Source: Acanthochromis polyacanthus
Lineage: Eukaryota; Chordata; Actinopteri; Pomacentridae
Direction: 5' to 3'
Assembly: GCF_021347895.1 (NCBI RefSeq)
Contig: NC_067126.1
Location: 35,552,982-35,616,981 of the forward strand
Length of the DNA stretch: 64,000 nucleotides
The notes under the pieces are model-generated. The model ran no database searches. It worked only from the letters and a program-made list of their open reading frames with translations, and was not told where the DNA came from. Both the position numbers and the translations under genes were made by a program. Numbering within the stretch: position 1 is the stretch's first letter; every line of letters begins with the position of its first letter. Below are positions 41,668 to 51,200 of this stretch, piece after piece.

Positions 41668-41895
41668 TTGACGCTCGTGTCGTCCTGCGGGTCAAAATTC
41701 AGTTTGAAAATGTGGAAAAAATATATATATTTTCACACTGAACCTTCTGATGTCCACATTTTCAACATTTTTGGGGAATCTCTGAACATTTTTGGCATAA
41801 AAAAAGAAATGTTAAAATGTTTCTGAAGAACATTCACAAAAAAATCAACCAAAATCCAGTAAATTGTGCTGGATTCTGGTTGATTTTTTTTATGT
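41668..41895 (+). mobile_element. piggyBac-like MITE fragment (left end)
   Basis: CTCGTGTCGTCCTGCGGGTC followed by the same body as copy 1 up to the central palindrome (AACCAAAATCCAGTAA). It is then truncated. Lies in FHIP1B intron 1. Confidence 0.65.
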
Positions 41896-43600
41896 AACAG
41901 CAGTTAAATATCACAATCAACAATATATCCATCAGATATTCTTTTAAAATAATCTGAAATGTGCACTTTGCTTTGAAATAGCTTAAACCGATTATCCAAA
42001 TTGTTCCAGATTAATTACAAGTTTGTCATTTTAACCTTTAGTTTGCCTGCCATGATGAATCCAGTACAGCTCTGTGCACTCATTTGAGAATTTTCAACTT
42101 TTATATGCATAAAAATTACCCCAAAAAATTCATCTATTAACAAAACAGTTGAAAAATTAATTTAAGTGCACGGCTATTATATCCAACATAAAATAAAAGT
42201 CATACTTATATAATAAGGAACCAAGGAAGTTATGTTTATAAAATAATACATTTAATATTCTATAGAGTTTAAATTTGAATTTTTTGTTTATAGTATTGTA
42301 CAGCAAGTTTTTACTGAGCTTTAATGTTAATCTGTTTATTAACCCGCCTGTTTTTTCTTCTTGTTTTTTTGTTGTATGTAAGTTGCTGAATATTTGAATT
42401 TCCCTCAGGATGAACTAAATATCTATCTATCATACAAGTTTCTAAGAGGGGTTAAAATCCATTCGTCTTTCATTTGATCTTTACTTTCAAATCAACAGAA
42501 TATGATTTTATTGATATTCATCCCTTTTCTGATGTGAATTAATTTGTCTCATGATGAATCAGTTACAGATCTGTGCGCTCATTTGCCTTTGAGATGCACT
42601 GACTTCTGTTAAAAATGACTCAAACCAATTAATAAATTATCAGAACAGTGACTGGTTAACGGTTGCACTTCTGGATCACAATCAAGCAAGTGAACAGCTA
42701 TATCTTTTTTCTCTTATGTTTAGAAAATAACATCAAAGCTTCTAAGAGGGGTTAAAATACAAACCATTGGGGAATATCTAACAGTTAACAAGTGACCTAT
42801 TATTTGATTGAGCGCTGCAGTTCTACATGTTTTTCTTTCCACGTGTCGATCAACCCTAAAGTAGACTTCGAGTGAAGCAAGAAATATTTTAATCTAATAA
42901 GGAAATATAGATGACAGAATAATAATAAATGCATAACAGGAGATACTCAGATAGTATTCGTATCCGATGCACATCCCTTCACTAATATAGATTCATTCGG
43001 TTGTTTTTTTTAAAAAACTGAGACATCTATAATAAAGCAATTTTGTGAAACATTGTGATTAATTTTCCTAATTAAATGTCATGCCACAGATGAGTTACAC
43101 CATAAAGTTAAAAATCTGTTGATTATTTCTGCTTTGACAGTTTCTAGCTCCAGTAAGTCAAAACAACTCAGCAGCAAGATCGATGGTGAAAGTTTTACAA
43201 GAGTAAAAATGCACTTGAAGATGCGGATAGATCTGATTTAAATCACTGAATTCAATAGACTGTTTTCAATAAAATGCATCAAATTCGAGACAACAGAGCG
43301 TAAACTTCATGTCATGAATAATCAGTTCCACTCATTGGCTTTTGAGAAGCAAGAGAACCGGTCCACTCAGTTTTTCTTGCTGTATTGAGCCTGCAGGTTA
43401 TTTAGAAGTTATGTTATTAACTGCCACAGTAATCCCTGTCTGAGTTTCAGGAGCAGCACCTACAGATTTCATCCAGGACACCAAAGTTCTCAGATCTCTG
43501 CAGTGTTTTGGATCCCACCAGTCTGACAGCCTGATAGCACACTGCAGCCATCACATAGTGCGACCTTGCCCTTAAACCAGCTGATTTATTAACGTTATGT
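41896..43600. other. AT-rich intron 1 sequence with diverged internal repeats
   Basis: TCTAAGAGGGGTTAAAAT occurs at about 42440 and 42741, and GATGAATC..GTTACAG/CAGTACAG, CTCTGTGC blocks occur near 42053 and 42555. A LINE-tail-like AATTTCCCTCAGGATGAA lies at 42399-42416. No gene is visible. Confidence 0.4.
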
Positions 43601-43830
43601 TATTACCATTTAGTTCATCCTCCTGTGCCAGATGATCTCCTGTTAGCCAGACGAGGCTGGGCTCGGGCAGAAAACAACAATCAATGCATTTCAATGGGAG
43701 ATGATGTAGCAGCTAGTGGATCCTGCAAACATAATTAGCTAGCTCTGACATGTCAGCCCTGTATACGGGTTTCTCATGTAGCCGGGGTGCTGGTGTGCCT
43801 TTATGACGGGGTAATTACGAAGTTACGTAC

Positions 43831-44150
43831 CTTTTAGATATCTCCAGGAGTCTCTAGCAGTCGTAGCTGGTTTCCTCGGATAGCTAACTGCTAGCTGGAG
43901 GCTAGTGAGTTAGCGCTGGGTTGCTGCTAACGAATAGCCGCTGATGAATTCCACAATGTCAGAGCAGAAAACGGGCAAACAGCGCGAAAGGAACCCGGAG
44001 ACAACTGGAGAGCCGGACGGCAGTGAGCCGGGGGAGCTAAGACATTAACCACTCCTCCATTGGGGCTGCTGTGCATCCTGTTAGCGACAGATAAACATCC
44101 CATCTGATGATTTCTCAAACACTCTTCCCTCTCCCGCAGCCATCTTACTT
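43831..44150 (-). other. FHIP1B: FHIP1B exon 1 (5' UTR, non-coding)
   Basis: On the minus strand a GC/CpG-richer stretch begins at a YY1-type motif near 44146 and ends in a strong donor, AAAAG|GTACGTAAC, with the last exonic base at 43831. The next downstream acceptor on this strand (34756) brings in the FHIP1B start codon with only one untranslated base, so the 5' UTR must come from an upstream exon, and this is the best one visible. The transcription start (taken here as about 44150) is inferred from the YY1 element and not proven. Confidence 0.6.
44133..44146 (-). promoter_or_regulatory. YY1-type initiator element of FHIP1B
   Basis: The minus strand reads AAGATGGCTGCGGG. This is one base from the consensus AAGATGGCGGC, which in TATA-less vertebrate promoters typically sits just downstream of the start site in the orientation of transcription. 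Its orientation and position fit initiation of FHIP1B around 44150. Confidence 0.5.
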
Positions 44151-44896
44151 TAACTCCTCCCACACGGCTCCTGTGAGTCACAGCGACGCGGCTCCGCACC
44201 GCTGGATGAAGGCTTTAGAGAGCCAAAATTAAACAGAAAAACACTCTGACCCACTTCTACACCAACTCTGATAACTGTACACTGTGTACTAATGCCTATG
44301 TGGCTTGATTTTAAAAGAGAAACAGGTGGGAAAGGATTTCATGACAGCTGAGCATCATGTTGACCTTGGAGTTAGTTCAGTTTGTCAGAGTCCTGCTAAT
44401 ACTGGACATTTAGGGTCAGTACTGGCATTAGCTGGTAAATACACTCACCATGAAGACACAACTTGACTCCGCATCACCATTTGCTCTGCTACATGTGCTG
44501 CAAACAGTTCTGACAGTATTAGAAACAACTCTGATGAACAAACTTTGATATAAAATTACCTGAAGTATTTTTTTTCCGTATTATATTCTCTAAAAGACAG
44601 TTATTATGTTGAGCTATACCCTATTAGACAACATAAAACACTAAAACCGCTATTTTTGGGCAGGACAGTACTGTCCAATAAACAACTTATATATTTCTCT
44701 TTTGAATTTGCAACTTAAAGATGTAATTTCCATTTAAATATCATCTTTGATTTTTAGATTTTTTTGATAAAACGCTGTCATGTCCTTTCATTTTCAGTTT
44801 GCTTCAGCTCTGTACTTCAGTCATCGTTTGTTGTGTCTAACAGCGTCTGAGATGTGCAGAGAAAGACCTCTCTGGTTTTCTAGGTGAGGGAAGAAT

Positions 44897-44906
44897 TTCC
44901 CAGAGG
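44897..44906 (+). promoter_or_regulatory. EBF/Olf-1-like site upstream of CNGA4
   Basis: TCCCAGAGGA differs by one base from the EBF palindrome TCCCNNGGGA and lies about 190 bp before the CNGA4 start codon. EBF (Olf-1) factors drive olfactory neuron genes including CNG channel subunits. A single near-match is weak evidence. Confidence 0.25.
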
Positions 44907-45089
44907 ACACATGATGTGTTGTTGTTTCCTTCCATAGAGACCAGCATCACCAGGTAGACCTGGTCTGTTGTCAGGTGGACTTCACAGCGGTGCCTAAAGC
45001 AGCCCCTCGGGCATAAAGGAAGGCCTGATCAGAAGAAAAAGCGATGCCTGCTTAAACAGACACTTTATTCTAAGGCTGAAGTTTAGATA

Positions 45090-45241
45090 ATGGATAAAAC
45101 AGGTGAGGTTAGCATCAGAAGCAGCCAGTGGCAGAGACTGCTCAGGTGGCATCTGGGACAGAAAGCGAATGAGGAAGGAGAAGACGGCGACAAGAAAGAA
45201 GAGAACCGGAACATCTACACGGGCCTGAAGCTAAAAGATAA
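45090..45241 (+). CDS. CNGA4: CNGA4 exon 1 (start codon exon)
   Basis: ATG at 45090 opens a frame encoding residues 1-50 ([12 protein letters not shown]... to GLKLKD) with donor GATAA|GTAAGG. The cytoplasmic N-terminus is charged and poorly conserved. The start is the first ATG of the open frame; a further upstream 5' UTR exon is not excluded. Confidence 0.82.
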
Positions 45242-48200
45242 GTAAGGATTTAATGATCACTAAAACAAAAATATTCTTAATCAGATATCTGATCTTGGTA
45301 GCCTGAGGTGACTGGATTTATTAACTTTTTCAGGTTATATAACGTCTGAGGACCTGTTCAACAAGAGAATACTAATTAGAAAAGCTCTGATTAAATGTTG
45401 AATGCCTCTGCTGCTTCTGCCGGTTGATGTCCTGCTCTCATTGTGTAGATAATATACATAAGTGTGTTATATTTTAAAAAGCCAGAGCAGTTCCTTTAAA
45501 CATCTCTGAACTTTTACTTTGAAAGTGTCCTGTACATCAGAGAATTATGTTGACTCCCAAGAAAAAGAATACAGTAAAAAACCAAAGAACTACAGAATAC
45601 ATGTAATGTTCAAAATCTTTAAAAACTTTGAAAATGACAAATATGTTTGATTATTTTTGCCATATTTAGATGCATTGAAGCAGTCATTTTACAGTCACAC
45701 ATTGTAAAAGAAATTATTTTGTCTCCAATTATTTTGTTTGCTTAGTTTTGTTCATTTTTCTAACAGTCAACAAATAAATTAATGTTTTTATGATTTTTAC
45801 AGTTTTTTTCCAATTAACAACTTTAAAGAATATTCAAAAACAATTATTTCATTTTTAAAAAATCCTTTATATAAGTTTTTTCTTTCAAAATTACAGCAAA
45901 TATCTGTAAAAAAAAACATTTTTGCTGATTGATATACAATAAAAAGAAAATATAATTTAATGGTTAAATATAATAAAATGAATGAATCACCTTTTATTGA
46001 AAAAATACAGATTTTTGGCCCGTTTTTTTTAGTATTGGTGTTAGTTTTTTGTGATTTGTTCTCTATAACTTATCAAAACAGGGAGAATCTGTAAAATGAT
46101 AATTTATTTTTTGGATGAACTGTTGTTAATGACATTTACTTTCAGGGATGGTTTTATGTTTGAAGAATTGAAGCTGTCCTGATTTTGGTGACCTGGAGAG
46201 CCATTAACCATAATCTCTCTGTGACAGTTTCATCATGTATGCAATTTCTCATTTCCCTGCTTCTTCTTCTCATCATCATCATCGTCCTGGTTCCCTCTCA
46301 GCTGGAAGGAGTGGGTGGTCGATCCAGCAGAACAGTTTTATTACGTCTGGCTTCAAGTCATGATATTTCCCATCGTCTACAACTGGGTCATCATCATTCT
46401 GAGGTAAATCATATCTAAGCATCCTGCTAGTTAAGATCTGGGAACCTTTTTGATGAACCTCCTTGGTTGTGGTTTGGCAGGACATGCTTCACTGCGATCG
46501 CTCTGAGCTACCTTCCTGTGTGGCTCACGCTGGACTACCTATCAGACCTCATGTATACCACCGATATGATCATCACTCTTCATACTGGTAAGAAAAAGAA
46601 AATTTTGTGGATTCTGACTGAATCTTCAATATGTTTTGCTTCACATACAAAGCAAACATAAATATAAAAGAGCACTAATAAAGAAACATTTGAACTATCA
46701 AACATTATGAAAAATTGTTTTAATCTCCACAGACATCTAGATGGTTCTGCAACCAAGCACGCATCTCTTATTTTGAAATGATGAGAACACTTGTAGTCTT
46801 AAATATCACAATCTTTCCAAATGCTGCCTTCAAATTTGAATAGAATAGAAGATTTCTGCTGTCAGTTTTTCTATATATCCAAGACATACAGAGAAGAAAA
46901 GACGTTTCTCTCTCACCTTTGTATTCGAGCCATACATTAAAAAGGGATCAAAATACAGTAGAAGTAAAATAAAGTAAATATATGAAAATCAACCTCTGTG
47001 CACTGGTGGTAGAGGAACATAACGACAGCTTATTGAAGTGATATAGTGCAATATCGTAGCAATATTGTTGAGATGCAGAGCAGTTGAAATGGTTCAGTAA
47101 TTCATGATGACATGTTGATAACTCTTAGGAGTCAGGTGTATTTTTTTGCTCTCTCATGGTAAAATCAACCTAAATCTTGTCACAGGAGTTGTAGAGGACG
47201 AAATGCACTCTGAGTTCTTCTGTCTTTAGGTTACCTGGATCAGGGCATCCTAATCAAGGATCTGACTCGGTTGAGGACGCGCTACCTGCACTCCAAACAT
47301 TTCCTGAGAGATTTGGCCTCCCTGCTCCCCACCGACTTCCTTTACTTTGCCTTTGGCATCGAAACTCCTCTGGTGAGGATCAACCGCCTCCTGCGAATGC
47401 CGCGACTCAACGAGGTCTTGGATCGCATGGAGACTAGAACCTCCTACCCCAACACCTTCCGCATCTCCAAGCTCATGCTCTACATCTTTGTGTTGATCCA
47501 CTGGAACGCCTGCCTCTACTTCGCTCTGTCCAACTACATCGGCTTTGGAAGCGACCGTTGGGTTTACCCCAACATCACCAACCCCGAGTTCGCCTCCATG
47601 AGACGTCAGTACTTCTACTGCTTCTGGTTCTCTGCCCAGATCTTCACCACAGTAGGAGACACCCCACTGCCGGACAGGGAGGAGGAGTATCTGTTCATGA
47701 TTGCAGACCTGCTCATTGCTGTTCTGGTTTTCGCATCGATTGTGGGCAACGTTGGAAACGTCATCACCAGCCTAAGGGATCGTGATAACGTCTTCTTCCC
47801 CAACCACGAGCTGGTAAGACTGTCAGAAAGATGGTAAAAAAGTTTTATAGACAACAGAGTTCTTGTTTTCTGCTTCCAGGTGAAGGGGTACCTGCGCAGC
47901 CGTCACATCAGCAAGGAGCTTCGTCAGCGCATCGACAACTGGTACCAGCATCTCCACATCAACAAGAAGATCATGAGAGAGAATGAGATTCTGCAGCAGC
48001 TGCCGGTGCACATGAGGACTGAGATCGCTGTCAGCGTTCATCTTCCCACGCTCTCCAAAGTCACCATCTTCCAGAGCTGTGAGAAGAGTCTGCTGGAGGA
48101 GCTGGTTCTCAAACTAACACCTCAGGTCAGGAGCAGTTAGCTCGTGAAGTTAAGGAAGGCATTAAGGCTGCTTTGGTGGAGGTGTACAGTCCTGAAGCTA

Positions 48201-51200
48201 CAAGCACGAGAGAGAAAAACAAACACAATCCACAACTTTCACATTCACAATTCAAACTATGGTAACTGTTGATGACATTTTCATCAACTTGTTTTTGTCA
48301 TTTTGTGTCTTGTTTTTGTTGTTGACATCATACAACAATTTTCCTAAAGAATGAGTAGAGCAAAGCTATTTCCTCTCTTCAATTTTCCTTATTTTCATCC
48401 CGTTGTCAGCCTTGATTGAATGTCTCACTCTACCTCATATTATTAGGATCAGACTCATTCTTTTGACTGTTTCCCATCAGTCAGTTTGTCCTCTTGGTCA
48501 GCAGTAACAGCGAGCTAAATATCTAGCTTCTACTGCTGAGAAAAAGATCACGTTAGCATGGATTAGCAACCCTGTTACTGTCATTAGAGTAGAGTTAGCA
48601 AACAACAAATAAAACATGGAATAAAAATGCTACCATTGATGTGTAAATTGAACCAATCAAGCCTTTGATAATTTATTACCTATTGTTGATCAATATGGAG
48701 CAGAAAACTGGAAAACAGAAGGTTGATTTTTCAAACGCTTTTGGAGGAAACTCAAAATGGCCTCCATTTCAGGAATGATCCAGTTATAGAATACTCTGGT
48801 AACCTGCACTCTTAATCTTGTTTTGTAGATTTGCATTCAACACTTTGTCTGCTTTATTATTGTGGATTTGAAACTGCTGTTTGAGGCTGAAGAGGTTTTT
48901 CTCGTTGCTTTTGTCTGGCAGGTGTTCAGTCCAGGAGAGTACGTCTGCAGGAAGGGAGACGTGGGCCACGAGATGTACATCATCAAGGAGGGCAAACTGG
49001 CGGTGGTGGCAGATGACGGGGTGACAGAGTTTGCTGTGCTGAGCGAAGGGAATTTCTTTGGGGAAATTAGCATCCTCAACATCAAAGGTAAACCAAGCGG
49101 ATCACACATGTTCTGATTTATTAATTCATGTAGGCTGGTGGATAAACTCATGGGACAGAAACAGGCCGATAGTTTAAACAGCTGCTGCAGAGTGGCTTTT
49201 TGTCTTACTGATGTGAATACACAAAGAAAGGTGAGGTTGGTTTATTCAACAAGGGACAGAATACATTATGATTCTGTTAAAGGAGTGTTAATAGACTCAG
49301 ATTTGACTTTTGCCAGCCATTTCAAAGCTGTCACCAATGCTGCTTTTTTCCAACTCAAAAACATCGCCAGATTTATAAGTTTGTGTCTTCCAGAAAGACC
49401 AAGAGAAACTCACCCATGCGTTCATCTCTAGTAGATTGGATTACTGTAATGGTATTTTAACAGAACTTCCCAAAAAGAGCATTAAACGGCTTCAGCTCAT
49501 TCAGAATGCTGCTGCGAGAGTTTTAAGCAGGACTAAGAGATCTGAACACATTACACCAATTCTACAATAGAATTTAAAACCCAACTGATCGTTTACAAAT
49601 CCCAGAACGCATCTGTGATATCTTCAGAGAATACAAACCCAGCAGGGCTCTTAGATCCAAAGACTCGGGTCAGCTAGTCCAGGCCAGAGTCTGGACTAAA
49701 CACGGAGAAGCAGCATTTAGCTTTTCTGCTACAAACTGCCAGTGGAGATTAAACTTTCATCCAATGTGGACACTTTTAAATCAAGGCTAACACCATTTCT
49801 TTTACTCATGCACCTATGCATGAGATCCGCACAGTATCCTTTCACTATCTGCACCTCACTGTAATGCTGGTATTTTTTTATGCAAAACATTTTCAATTGT
49901 CTAGAACACGAAGGGTGCTATAAACTTGCCTTGCCTTCCTTAGAGATGCTTCAAGAAGACAAGTATTTTTGAGCATTAAGAAGAAGAGACATATTTCTGG
50001 TGCTTTTTCAAGTTGCATTTTACAAAACTTAAATACACAAAAATCAATCATCTATCAGTCATTTATTGTGACAAACCAAATGCATGGATCCAGGACTCGT
50101 GCCTTCCTAAGAGCCAAAAGTATAAAATTTAATTCAATCTTATGAGGTTGTTTGTCTGTCATTCTACCCCCCAGCAGAAGGAAGGGATGTGGGGGTCAGT
50201 CTCTCCTGGTTTTGTCTAACTGTTCCACTAATGAGGACTCTACAGAATTATTTGTGTGTCTCTTAATAGACCGGATAAGGCCTCCTGAGCTCTCTGAGGC
50301 CTCAGGGTCGAGCTGGCCTCCTTATCGCAAACAAGAGACGAAGCTGCACATGAGTGAGCACACAGTCGACGTAAGAAACAAACCTAGTGTGGAATACTGT
50401 AATCCTTATTTTAAAGTACAAGCTGTGATAACATGTTTCAAGAATAGAACATTTATCAGGTTGTAACTGAGCTCCAGTTTAAGGTGTGGCCTGTAAACTG
50501 AACTCGTCCTCCAATTCATACGACCGCATTGGTCGTTTGCACCGTGCACCGGATAACGACCTATGCGGTCGTATGAACGTTTGCGCCCCTACGGGGAAAA
50601 GGAACGCATTACGGGATTTAATTCGCGAAACGGCTTTTCCGTCGCAAAACGGCTTTTTTCTCACTTTCCCAACATGTTTTTAGGGTTATGGTTAAGGTTA
50701 GGGATAGGGACAGGGATAGTGTTAGATAAGTTTGTTCATGATGACGTTTCACCTGCGACTCCAGAGTGTCGATATTTACTCAACCGCCAGAGGTCGCATA
50801 GTCAAAACGTAACACTGGGTCGTAATACGGGCGTGTACAGACGACCTGTGTGGTCGTTTTTGGTTTGAGGACAGGCTCAATTATCTTGTTACAAAGCATT
50901 ATGAACAACCTGAAATTTCTTAAGAAAAATAAATTCAGTTTCACTAACATTCAGCCTCAGTTTATCATTTCCACATTACAACTTCCAGATCATGGAGTGT
51001 CTACAAAGGAACACAACATTTAGTCATCTGGAGCTGAACCCTATGGGATTCTAATTTTTGATCAAAATGACAAAATTCAGACAGGAAAGGCAAAAAAAAA
51101 ATCCCGACAAAATATTACAAAAATGAGACATGAACTGACAAAAACAAGACAGAAAATGACAGAAAATGAGAGAAAAAATGACAACGTGAGGTACAAAACA

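Noticed and set aside
43927..44199. Minus-strand 90-codon frame in the promoter region
   Set aside because: It overlaps the YY1 element and 5' UTR exon, has no homology I recognise, and composition explains its openness.
50682..50723. Telomere-like repeats as evidence of an ancient chromosome fusion
   Set aside because: The tract is short, degenerate and enclosed in a CpG-rich repeat with inverted ends, so a transposon origin is simpler.
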